A stretch of DNA of 34,427 nt from positions 1 through 34,427 of the forward strand of contig JAFGVK010000070.1 of assembly GCA_016938035.1 (NCBI GenBank). Reading direction: 5' to 3'. Position 1 is the stretch's first letter, and each line of letters starts with the position of its first letter. The notes beneath the pieces were generated by a model. The model saw only the letters and a program-made list of their open reading frames with translations, was not told where the DNA came from and made no database searches. Shown in pieces: positions 1 through 6,596 of this stretch. A program made the position numbers and the translations under genes. This DNA comes from Deltaproteobacteria bacterium. Its GTDB lineage: Bacteria > Myxococcota_A > UBA796 > GCA-2862545.

Positions 1-266
1 GGACGACGGTGCGAACCGCGTGGGCCCAGGAGCCCTCCAGACGCTGCCGCTTCGTGGGAGGGAGGAGGAGCTGGCTCTCCAGCATCGACATCTGCCCAGA
101 GGTCTTCCGAAACACACCAAACTGCGGTCCAGAGGGGGCGGCGGGCTACTGAAAGCTCACCTGTCCCGGGCAGGTGAGCCAGCGGTTCCGGGGCCTTGGC
201 GGCGAGATCACGGGGTTTATACGAGGGGCTCAACAATGGACCAAGCGTCACGCGGGACGACGACGC
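1..266. other. Window-edge stretch with no supported gene
   Basis: I see no convincing coding region here: the open frames on both strands have Arg/Gly-rich, repeat-like composition and match nothing I recognise. The only clear structure is a hairpin with 9-bp arms at 155-163 and 171-179 and a 7-nt loop. It could be the remains of a terminator for a gene left of the window, although no T-run follows it on either strand. Confidence 0.5.
155..179. repeat. Inverted repeat (9-bp arms, 7-nt loop)
   Basis: The arms GCTCACCTG (155-163) and CAGGTGAGC (171-179) are perfectly complementary around the loop TCCCGGG. There is no U-tract. It may be a terminator or processing hairpin of a transcript entering from the left edge; the role is inferred from position only. 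Confidence 0.45.
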
Positions 267-309
267 AAAAATCAGAAAAGCCCGTTGAACCTTGCGATTC
301 AACGGGCCG
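267..309 (-). terminator. Rho-independent terminator of tRNA-Pro
   Basis: On the minus strand, just after the CCA end of the tRNA, a perfect 10-bp stem (arms at 298-307 and 280-289, 8-nt loop) is followed by TTTTCTGATTTTT. This is the only hairpin in the window with a clear U-tract, so it is a textbook intrinsic terminator. Its position shows the tRNA is an independent transcription unit. Confidence 0.88.
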
Positions 310-316
310 TTTCAAG

Positions 317-394
317 TGGTCGGGGTGAGTGGATTCGAACCACCGACTTCCTGCTCCCGAAGCAGGCGCGCTAACCATACTGCGCTACACCCCG
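317..394 (-). tRNA. tRNA-Pro (anticodon CGG)
   Basis: The minus strand folds as a full cloverleaf. The 7-bp acceptor stem is CGGGGTG/CACCCCG, the T-arm carries GGTTCGAATCC, and the anticodon stem CCTGC/GCAGG encloses the loop TTCGGGA, giving anticodon CGG (reads CCG proline codons). The discriminator base is A and the 3' CCA (317-319 on the plus strand) is encoded. CCG codons are frequent in this high-GC DNA, which fits the need for this isoacceptor. The gene lies between its own promoter and terminator, downstream of the radical SAM gene on the same strand. Confidence 0.95.
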
Positions 395-406
395 ATGGTG
401 AGCTCC

Positions 407-433
407 ACTATTCCGCGTGGTTGGCGGCGTCAA
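407..433 (-). promoter_or_regulatory. Probable sigma-70-type promoter of tRNA-Pro
   Basis: On the minus strand TTGACG (428-433) is a near-consensus -35 element. AATAGT (407-412) matches four of six -10 positions after a 15-nt spacer; TAGTGG at 17 nt is a weaker alternative. The -10 lies 12 nt upstream of the mature tRNA 5' end, suitable for a short leader. The call is by eye only. Confidence 0.5.
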
Positions 434-481
434 GCCCAATATGCGCATGCCTCGGAGCGTGGTCTTCCCGGGATGCTCCCG

Positions 482-1342
482 TCACAGGCCACGGTGCTCC
501 TCCGGTCGAAGTGGAAGCTCCCCGGCCAGGGCGAGGTCGACCCGGTGGAGGAGCGCCTGTCGGTCCTTCGGTAGGCTCCCCTTCAGCACGAGGTAGTTGG
601 AGGCGTGGTTGGAGCGCAGCTCGGCGGCGGTGGGGTTTGCGCGGTCGACGATGACGCGGAGCTCCCTCAGCATACCCCGTGGCGACAGAGGGCTGAACTC
701 ACCCCTGCGTACCTCCTCCGCGAGGGGGGTGCCGGGTACCACGGTGAGGGCCAGGAGCGAGACGAAGGCGGGGTCCATCTGGGTCACAAGGGTGGCGGTG
801 GCCTCGGCGTGCTCCTGGCTGCGGTCGCTGCCCCCCGCCCCGAGGAGGAACATGGTGCTCAGCATCGGTCCTCCCTCCCGGCAGCGGGCAGCGGCCTCCT
901 GGTGCTCGCTGGCGGTGGAGCCCTTCTGGAGCCTCGCGAGCGTCTGATCATCTCCGGACTCCGGGCCGAGGTAGAGCAGGGACAGCCCCGCCTCGCGGAC
1001 CTCCCTCAGCGCTGTTGGGGTCCAGCGCAGGATGGATCGGGTGCTGGCGTAGCTCGAGACGCGCTCCAACCTACGAAATCTGTACCTCAACGCCTCCAGG
1101 AGCGCCATCCAGCGCTCGGGTGACATCGCGAGGGCGTCTCCGTCCGCGACAAACACCCTCGTCACCCCCGCGACTTGAGCGGGGGTGAGCCTATCCAGGG
1201 CGCGCTCCAGCGCGTCGAGGGGTAGAATTTGGAAGCTGCGGTCGCGGTACATGGCGCAGAAGGTGCACCGGTTCCAGGGACAGCCGGTGGTGGCCTGGAG
1301 GATCAGCGAGCGGGCCTCGGAGGGTGGCCGATACAGGGTCAT
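482..1342 (-). CDS. Radical SAM superfamily protein
   Basis: A 286-aa protein. The cluster motif near the N-terminus is GCPWNRCTFCAMY, with Cys21, Cys26 and Cys29 (CX4CX2C rather than the classical CX3CX2C). These should bind the [4Fe-4S] cluster that cleaves S-adenosylmethionine. Further family hallmarks follow: VFVADGDAL (about 64-72), YLGPESGDD (about 122-130) and, near the C-terminus, RSNHASNYL. I recognise this arrangement from a widespread bacterial family of uncharacterised radical SAM proteins in the Elp3/MiaB-like fold group. There is no B12-binding or TRAM domain, and the substrate is unknown. The start ATG has only a weak ribosome-binding site. The gene is divergent from parA, with parS in the region between them. 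Family call is firm; function is unknown. Confidence 0.85.
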   Translation of the reverse strand: MTLYRPPSEARSLILQATTGCPWNRCTFCAMYRDRSFQILPLDALERALDRLTPAQVAGVTRVFVADGDALAMSPERWMALLEALRYRFRRLERVSSYASTRSILRWTPTALREVREAGLSLLYLGPESGDDQTLARLQKGSTASEHQEAAARCREGGPMLSTMFLLGAGGSDRSQEHAEATATLVTQMDPAFVSLLALTVVPGTPLAEEVRRGEFSPLSPRGMLRELRVIVDRANPTAAELRSNHASNYLVLKGSLPKDRQALLHRVDLALAGELPLRPEEHRGL

Positions 1343-1498
1343 GGAGCACCGGGGTGGAGGCTGACGCGACGTCGGGTGAGCTGTGTCGGGGCGGTGAGAC
1401 CCCGGCTCAAGGATCCTTGGGGGGCCACGCTACCCCCGGGAGGGTCCTCTAGGGCGTCGGACACCCACCCTGAGCCCATCATAGCGACCTGTGGGGAG

Positions 1499-1514
1499 TG
1501 TTCCACGTGGAACA
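1499..1514. promoter_or_regulatory. parS centromere site (ParB-binding)
   Basis: TGTTCCACGTGGAACA is a perfect 16-bp palindrome matching the bacterial parS consensus (TGTTNCACGTGNAACA). It lies about 100 bp upstream of parA. ParB loads here as a CTP-dependent clamp and spreads, marking the origin region for segregation. The location suggests it may also autoregulate parAB. A second copy of the 14-bp core lies inside mnmG. Confidence 0.95.
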
Positions 1515-1616
1515 GACTGGACGGGCGGAATTCCTCTGGCTACGTGCAACCCGTGGCATCCCCTGGAAACTTCCCTCCCCTGCCCCCTCCCCAAAGCTCG
1601 AACAAGGTGTGCACTC

Positions 1617-2405
1617 ATGGCTCGTGTACTCGCCGTCTCCAACCAGAAGGGGGGCGTGGGTAAGACCACGACCTCGATCAACCTCGCCGCGGCCCTCGCC
1701 AAGAGGGGCTCCCGCACCTTGCTGGTCGATCTCGACCCCCAGGGAAACGCAAGCTCAGGTCTGGGGCTCGACAGGGCTGCCATCTCCAAGGGCACCTACG
1801 AGCTCCTCCAGGGGTACGCGGCTCCCGCCGAGGTGGTGCTCCCCACCAGCCTGCAGCACCTCTATGTGGTCCCCGCCACCCGCGCGCTGCTCGGGGTGGA
1901 GCTGGAGCTTGCAGAGGAGTCCCGTCCTCAGCGCCGCCTCCGCGCTGCTCTGGACACGCTCCGGGATGACTACGACTGGGTGGTGCTCGACTGCCCTCCC
2001 AGCCTGAGCCTGCTCACCGTGAACGCGCTCACCGCTGCGGACAGCGTGATTATTCCGCTCCAGACCGAATATTTCGCGATGGAGGGCCTTGGGGCCATAC
2101 TCCACACCCTCCGCCAGGTCAGGCAGAAGCTGAACCCCGACCTCGAGCGCGAGGGGGTGCTCCTGACCATGATGGATCGGCGCAACAACCTCTCCAAAGA
2201 GGTGGAGCGACAGGCGCGTGAGGCCTTCGGCGAGGGGGTCTTTCAGACCACAATCACCCGTAACGTGCGCCTCTCGGAGGCTCCCAGCTTCGGTCAGTCC
2301 ATCGTGGAGTACGCTCCGCGCTCCCACGGGGCCAGGGACTACGTCGCGCTCGCCGACGAGCTTATCGCTCGCCACCGGCCCGCCGCGCGGGTGGTGGTCT
2401 CATGA
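1617..2405 (+). CDS. parA: Chromosome partitioning ATPase ParA (Soj)
   Basis: A 262-aa MinD/ParA-family ATPase. The deviant Walker A box KGGVGKTT is at residues 11-18, the switch I region VDLDPQGNASSGLG at about 37-50, and Walker B VVLDCPPSL at about 122-130. It forms ATP dimers on the nucleoid and moves ParB-parS complexes. The open frame extends upstream to 1491, but the ATG at 1617 gives the canonical start MARVLAVSNQKGG, and the upstream part would run through parS. There is no long N-terminal domain, as in chromosomal Soj-type rather than plasmid type Ia ParA. The stop overlaps the parB start (ATGA), indicating translational coupling. Confidence 0.96.
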   Translation: MARVLAVSNQKGGVGKTTTSINLAAALAKRGSRTLLVDLDPQGNASSGLGLDRAAISKGTYELLQGYAAPAEVVLPTSLQHLYVVPATRALLGVELELAEESRPQRRLRAALDTLRDDYDWVVLDCPPSLSLLTVNALTAADSVIIPLQTEYFAMEGLGAILHTLRQVRQKLNPDLEREGVLLTMMDRRNNLSKEVERQAREAFGEGVFQTTITRNVRLSEAPSFGQSIVEYAPRSHGARDYVALADELIARHRPAARVVVS

Positions 2406-3268
2406 TGTCCCCGATCGGTCGCGGTCTCACCTCGCTCTTTGACGAGGACGAGCTGGATGAGGACAGCGCCGTGGCGAGAGCGCTGCGCTCCGTGCCCCTC
2501 GACGAGATCCGCCCCAACCCTGAGCAGCCTCGCCTGAGCTTCGACCCCCGCGAGTTGGAGGCGCTCGCCGCCTCGATCGGCGCCCATGGCATACTCTCCC
2601 CGCTGGTCGTGCGCCGCCACGAGGGGCGCTACGTCCTGATCGCGGGCGAGCGACGGCTCCGGGCCGCCGCCATCGCCGGCCTCAAGGAAGTGCCGGTCCT
2701 CATCAAGGAGGCGCCAGATCGCGCCACCCAGCTTGAGCTGGCGCTGGTCGAGAATCTCCAGCGCTCCGACCTCGACCCGGTAGAGGCCGCGAGGGGCTAC
2801 CAGCGGCTGATCAGCGAGTACGGCTACACCCAGGATCAGGTCGCCGCTGGCATTGGTCGGAACCGCGCCACCGTGGCGAACGCCGTGCGGCTCCTCAAGC
2901 TGCCCGACTTCGTCCTCGACACGATCCAGGCGGGGCGCATCACCGCCGGCCACGGGAAGGCGCTCATCCCCGTGGAGGACCACGTCCAGCTGGAGCGGCT
3001 GCTGGTGCAGATCGAGCTGAAGGAGCTGTCTGTCCGCGCCACCGAGGCCCTGGTGAGTGCGCTGCTCGACGACTCCAAGCGTCAGCGCGCTGATGAGCTG
3101 AAGGAGACAAAAGAGGAGCTTAAACCTATACTGGATGTGCTTCAGCGCGCCCTGCACACCCAGGTGGACATCCGACCCAGGCAGGATGGGTCCGGGCGAA
3201 TTGTCATCGAATACGCCAGCGCTGACGAGCTGGAGCGGCTGATTGACCAAATTCAGAGCACCACCTGA
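2402..3268 (+). CDS. parB: Chromosome partitioning protein ParB (Spo0J)
   Basis: A 288-aa ParB-family CTPase clamp. The N-terminal GRGLTSLF (about 6-13) is the usual ParA-interacting segment. The CTP-binding ParB/Srx domain includes NPEQPR (about 39-44), the arginine motif AGERRLRAA (81-89) and ENLQRSDLDPVEAA (117-130). A helix-turn-helix follows around GYTQDQVAAGIGRNRATVANAVRLLKLP, and a C-terminal dimerisation region ends the protein. It binds the two parS sites in this window and stimulates ParA. A second ATG at 2405 would shorten it by one residue. The next gene, udk, starts 38 nt downstream and may be co-transcribed. Confidence 0.96.
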   Translation: MMSPIGRGLTSLFDEDELDEDSAVARALRSVPLDEIRPNPEQPRLSFDPRELEALAASIGAHGILSPLVVRRHEGRYVLIAGERRLRAAAIAGLKEVPVLIKEAPDRATQLELALVENLQRSDLDPVEAARGYQRLISEYGYTQDQVAAGIGRNRATVANAVRLLKLPDFVLDTIQAGRITAGHGKALIPVEDHVQLERLLVQIELKELSVRATEALVSALLDDSKRQRADELKETKEELKPILDVLQRALHTQVDIRPRQDGSGRIVIEYASADELERLIDQIQSTT

Positions 3269-3306
3269 GGTCCGGTCGGGATAAGCCGGCGCCGGAGGAG
3301 TTTCCC

Positions 3307-3942
3307 ATGCGACCGCTCATCATCGGCATGGCTGGAGGAACCGCCTCCGGTAAGTCTACACTCGCGCGCGGCCTGGTGGCCGAGCTAGGGCCTTCTGGCC
3401 TGTTAATAGGGCACGACCGGTACTATCGTCCGCTAGATCCCAGCGAGACCGCACCGGCGACCGCTCATAATTTTGACCATCCTGACTCCCTCGAGACCTC
3501 GCTGCTGATCACACAGCTCGAGGCGCTGCTCCGCGGGGAGGAGGTGGTGTTGCCGCGCTACGATTTCGCCTCACACCGGCGCGCTCCCGAAGGGGACCGG
3601 ATCGCCCCCAGGCCGGTGTTGGTGGTGGAGGGCATCCTCGTCCTCGCGGTCCCCGCGCTCCGCGAGTACATGGACTACGCCGTGTTCGTGGACGCACCTG
3701 ACGCTATCCGCCTGCAGCGCCGGGTCGCGCGGGACACCACCCTACGGGGCAGGTCCAGGGAGGCGGTGGTCGAGCAGTACGAGGGCTCGGTGAGGCCGAT
3801 GCACGACCTGTTCGTGGAGCCGTCGCGTCGTTATGCCGACCTGGTGATCGACGGGACCCTCCCGGTGCCGGGGAACATGAAGATCCTCAACGATCGCGTC
3901 ACCCACTGCATCTCCCGCGGGGGCAGGGGCTGCGCTGACTGA
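3307..3942 (+). CDS. udk: Uridine kinase
   Basis: A 211-aa P-loop kinase of the uridine/cytidine kinase family (E. coli Udk is 213 aa). The phosphate-binding loop GGTASGKST is at residues 10-18. HDRYYRPLD (about 36-44), HNFDHPDSLE (about 54-63), YDFASHRR (about 85-92) and VVEGILVL are the usual substrate and lid motifs. It phosphorylates uridine and cytidine with ATP or GTP for pyrimidine salvage. GGAG at 3297-3300, 6 nt before the ATG, is a good ribosome-binding site. It lies just after parB on the same strand. The C-terminal tail is short and Arg/Gly-rich. Confidence 0.93.
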   Translation: MRPLIIGMAGGTASGKSTLARGLVAELGPSGLLIGHDRYYRPLDPSETAPATAHNFDHPDSLETSLLITQLEALLRGEEVVLPRYDFASHRRAPEGDRIAPRPVLVVEGILVLAVPALREYMDYAVFVDAPDAIRLQRRVARDTTLRGRSREAVVEQYEGSVRPMHDLFVEPSRRYADLVIDGTLPVPGNMKILNDRVTHCISRGGRGCAD

Positions 3943-3982
3943 GGCGCGGTCGCCCCTGGACGCCGCCTCCTGCGCCCGTTCA

Positions 3983-4006
3983 GCCTCTCGGTGAGCCTCT
4001 CGGTGA
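3983..4006. repeat. 12-bp tandem duplication in an intergenic gap
   Basis: GCCTCTCGGTGA occurs twice head-to-tail (3983-3994 and 3995-4006) in the gap between udk and the convergent gene at 4111. It has no open function; it looks like a recent slippage duplication. Confidence 0.7.
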
Positions 4007-4110
4007 GTCGGTCCCGGGCTGGGCAACTGCGCGCTCCCGGCGACCGAGGAGACAGGGGCCTGGGGGCCTGCAGCGCACCCGCCGGGGTGTCACGGGTGGG
4101 CGGCGCGCGA

Positions 4111-4632
4111 CTACTCCTCCCAGGACGCCCCAAACAGCTCCCGCACCAGGTCTGGACCGAGAGGATCCAGGTGCCCTCCCTCCTCGCGCTCGCATGAGAC
4201 CGCGTCTCGGAGCCCCGGCAGGCGCGCCAGCAGTGCCGTCAGGTCCTCTTCGGTGAGGCTCTCCAGCTCCTCGATGGGGTCCTCCGGCAGCAGCACCTTT
4301 CGGCCCATCACGTGGGCCTCCAGGCCTACCAGCTCGTCGGTGGGGCACCTCGTCTCCACCGCCCCCTCCGCGGTCCAGGCCACCCCCATGATATAGGCGC
4401 CAGGGGGCACAGGGAGGTGTGCCTCCAGGTCTACCGGCGTCGACAGGCGCTCTGACAGCGGGCCTCGAACAGGCAGCACAAGCCGAGGGGAGAGCCTCGC
4501 CCCGCCAGGCGCCCGCAGCTCCACAGTCACCCGCTCCAGCTCCGGTACCTCGGCACCGGCGCAGAGCGACACCGACAGGCTAAATCGGTCGGCGTCGCGC
4601 TCCAGGAGCTGTATGTCGAAATTCAGCGGCAT
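4111..4632 (-). CDS. Conserved-looking hypothetical protein, acidic
   Basis: A 173-aa soluble protein that I do not recognise. Residues 1-100 look like a beta-rich domain, with alternating hydrophobic strands such as FDIQLLERDADRFSLSVSL and VTVELRAPGG. The last 60 residues are acidic and helical, with a Leu-rich EELESLTEEDLTALLARL segment. There is no signal peptide or membrane helix. A perfect GGAGG (4638-4642) 5 nt before the ATG supports the start, and codon use matches neighbouring genes, so it is probably real. It is convergent with udk and divergent from the glycerophosphodiesterase gene, leaving only 70 bp for both start regions. Confidence 0.72.
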   Translation of the reverse strand: MPLNFDIQLLERDADRFSLSVSLCAGAEVPELERVTVELRAPGGARLSPRLVLPVRGPLSERLSTPVDLEAHLPVPPGAYIMGVAWTAEGAVETRCPTDELVGLEAHVMGRKVLLPEDPIEELESLTEEDLTALLARLPGLRDAVSCEREEGGHLDPLGPDLVRELFGASWEE

Positions 4633-4702
4633 CCTCGCCTCCAGGTTTTCAATTCAGACTAAGCGCGCTACGCTCACGGCAAAGCGGTCCGCGGAGAAAA
4701 CG

Positions 4703-5602
4703 ATGAGGTGTGCTCTCATTCTGACCCTAACCTCGCTGGCCGCCTGCCAGCCAGACGCAGGGCTGTCGCCAGCGATGGAGGCCCACCGGGGCGGCGCGGG
4801 GCTGGCGCCACAGAACTCGCGGAGCGCCATCGTGGCCTCCATGGAGCTTGGGGTCGAGGTCGTTGAATTCGATCTGGTCCTCACCTCCGACGGGATCCCC
4901 GTTGTCGCGCATGATCCCTGGCTGGACGACGCTCACTGCGCCCGACAGGACGGGAGCCCCATCGGCGACAGGGTCTATCTCCAGGACCTCAGCCTCCAGC
5001 AGGCCCTGGGGGACTACCTCTGCGGGGGGATCCCCGACCCCGACTTTCCTGACGCCGCGGTGGTGGCCGAGCCGCTGATGACCCTCGACGAGCTGCTGGC
5101 GGCGGCGGCGGGCCACCCTGACGTGGGTCTTCACCTGGACGTCAAGGTCGAGCCGGGGATGACGGCTGACGGTGACGCCTTCGCCGAGGCGATCCTGTCG
5201 CGGGTCCAGCAGGCGTCGCTCGAGAACCCCTGGTACATGTCGGCCAACCTGTCGGAGGTGATCCAGGCCTTCGAGGGTTGGGGCGAGGGGGAGGGGATGG
5301 AGGTGCGCTCCTCGCTGATCTGGCCGAGGTTTCCCCCCGACAGCTCGTCTACCGCGGTCGCACTCCAGACGGAGCTGGGGGTTGGCCTCGGGCTGTTGGA
5401 CATGATCGGGCACGCAGAGCGCGCCGGAGCAGACGGTGTCGCGCTCCCCTGGCAGCTCGCCGACCGCCGCAGGATCGTCGACGCCCGTGCGGCGGGGCTA
5501 CAGGTGCAGCTCTGGACCCTCAACACCTCGGACCTCCTGGACACCTACTCCAGGTGGCCTGTCGACGCGCTCATCACTGACTACCCCCTAGGTGCCCCTT
5601 GA
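4703..5602 (+). CDS. Glycerophosphodiester phosphodiesterase, predicted lipoprotein
   Basis: A 299-aa GDPD-family enzyme that should hydrolyse glycerophosphodiesters to glycerol-3-phosphate and an alcohol. The metal and catalytic motifs are present: AHRGGAGLAPQN (His28-Arg29), EFDLVLTSDG (Glu55, Asp57) and VVAHDP (His70). DVKVEPG (about 150) and a C-terminal LWTLNTSD / DALITDYP complete the TIM barrel. The N-terminus MRCALILTLTSLAACQ is a lipoprotein signal with lipobox LAAC (Cys15), so the enzyme is probably membrane-anchored in the periplasm. The frame is open to 4613, but the ATG at 4703 has GGAG 6 nt upstream and gives the clean signal peptide. The stop overlaps the next gene's TTG start. 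Confidence 0.92.
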   Translation: MRCALILTLTSLAACQPDAGLSPAMEAHRGGAGLAPQNSRSAIVASMELGVEVVEFDLVLTSDGIPVVAHDPWLDDAHCARQDGSPIGDRVYLQDLSLQQALGDYLCGGIPDPDFPDAAVVAEPLMTLDELLAAAAGHPDVGLHLDVKVEPGMTADGDAFAEAILSRVQQASLENPWYMSANLSEVIQAFEGWGEGEGMEVRSSLIWPRFPPDSSSTAVALQTELGVGLGLLDMIGHAERAGADGVALPWQLADRRRIVDARAAGLQVQLWTLNTSDLLDTYSRWPVDALITDYPLGAP

Positions 5603-6039
5603 TCGCGCTGCTCACAACCTTGGCCTTCGCCGGTGGACCGATAGGGTTCGACAGGATTGATCTCCTTGCGGAGGACCCTGGGACCTGGCTCGCCTACGAC
5701 GCGGGCTCGGGGAACACCACCGCGATCGGCGTCAGGTTCATCACCCAGGTCAAGCCGGTGTGGACCACCCCTGTCGATGGCCTGACGGTGGGGACCTCGC
5801 TGAGTTCCCAGTCCCTGGTCTACGAGCACCCGCTCGTCGGCGGCCTGTCGCTGGGAGGCGGGGTGCAGACGCGCCTCATGCTCCCGGCAGGAGCGGTGGC
5901 CTCCTTCTCCTATTGGGCAGGCCCGGTGCGGGTCGCTGGTGGCCTGTCGGTCCTGTCCTCGGCGAGTTGGGCCAACCCCTCGTGGGCGTCCTGGCACGCG
6001 CTCCCCACGGTGGGGCTCGGTGTCGGGAGGCGCCGATGA
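5599..6039 (+). CDS. Small exported protein, possible outer-membrane beta-strand protein
   Basis: A 146-aa protein starting at TTG, overlapping the phosphodiesterase stop (TTGA). MIALLTTLAFA-GG resembles a short signal peptide with an AxA cleavage site. The remainder is rich in Gly, Ser, Thr and aromatic residues in alternating patterns (for example VGTSLSSQSLVYEHPLVGGLSLGGGVQTRL), as in outer-membrane beta-barrels. At this length it could make only a small barrel or part of one. It sits between the phosphodiesterase and rsmG with overlaps on both sides, so all three are probably one transcript. I do not recognise a family. Confidence 0.68.
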   Translation: MIALLTTLAFAGGPIGFDRIDLLAEDPGTWLAYDAGSGNTTAIGVRFITQVKPVWTTPVDGLTVGTSLSSQSLVYEHPLVGGLSLGGGVQTRLMLPAGAVASFSYWAGPVRVAGGLSVLSSASWANPSWASWHALPTVGLGVGRRR

Positions 6040-6587
6040 GCGAGACGAGCCCGCTGCTGACCGCCCACCGGGCCCTGCTGGAGCGCTGGCGGGGATCGAT
6101 GAACCTGGTGGGCCCTGGCCCTGTCGATTTTCACTTTCGCGACGCTGAGGCCGCTCTAGACGGCCTTACAGCGGCAGGTCAGTGGGCGGACCTGGGGTCC
6201 GGCGCTGGCTTTCCGGGCATCGCCTTTGCCTCCCGATTCCCAGAGGTGGAGCTGCTGCTGGTCGAGAGCCGGCAGAAGCGCTGCGTCTTCCTGCGGGCGG
6301 TGCTGGCAGAGGCGGGGTGGGGGCCTCAGGTGTCGGTCTCACACGGGCGGGTGGAGGGGCTCGCGCCGGGGAGCCTGGACGGGGTGATGGCTCGGGCCTT
6401 CGCCCCGTGGCCCGCGGTGCTCGCTCACGCGCGGCGACTGCTTCGGCCAGAGGGCATGGCCCTGTTGATGCACGGGGCTGAGGATGAACCGGAGGCTGAC
6501 GATTTCCTAACGGTGAGTCGGCGGTCCTACGCCATCGACGGCAGACCGCGGAGGGTCACCCTGCTTCAGCGGCGCCCAGGGCGCTGA
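6036..6587 (+). CDS. rsmG: 16S rRNA (guanine-N7) methyltransferase RsmG
   Basis: A 183-aa class I methyltransferase (GidB family; E. coli 207 aa). It methylates N7 of G527 of 16S rRNA. SAM-binding motif I is ADLGSGAGFPGI (51-62), followed by ELLLVESRQKRCVFLRAV (about 72-89) and VMARAFAPW. The N-terminal helix WRGSMNLVG matches the family's W-x-x-x-x-N-L pattern. GGGAGG at 6025-6030 and the ATGA overlap with the preceding gene fix the start; the longer open frame upstream is a shadow. rsmG usually follows mnmG in the same direction, but here it converges on mnmG with a 9-nt gap. Confidence 0.93.
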   Translation: MSETSPLLTAHRALLERWRGSMNLVGPGPVDFHFRDAEAALDGLTAAGQWADLGSGAGFPGIAFASRFPEVELLLVESRQKRCVFLRAVLAEAGWGPQVSVSHGRVEGLAPGSLDGVMARAFAPWPAVLAHARRLLRPEGMALLMHGAEDEPEADDFLTVSRRSYAIDGRPRRVTLLQRRPGR

Positions 6588-6596
6588 TCCCCGCCC

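Noticed and set aside
1408..1419. 12-bp palindrome CAAGGATCCTTG upstream of parA as an operator
   Set aside because: A single short palindrome with no second copy or promoter context is too weak to call, and parS is the better candidate for regulation.
1343..1616. Possible replication origin beside parS
   Set aside because: I searched by eye for TTATCCACA-type DnaA boxes and an AT-rich unwinding element and saw none. parS can lie many kilobases from oriC.
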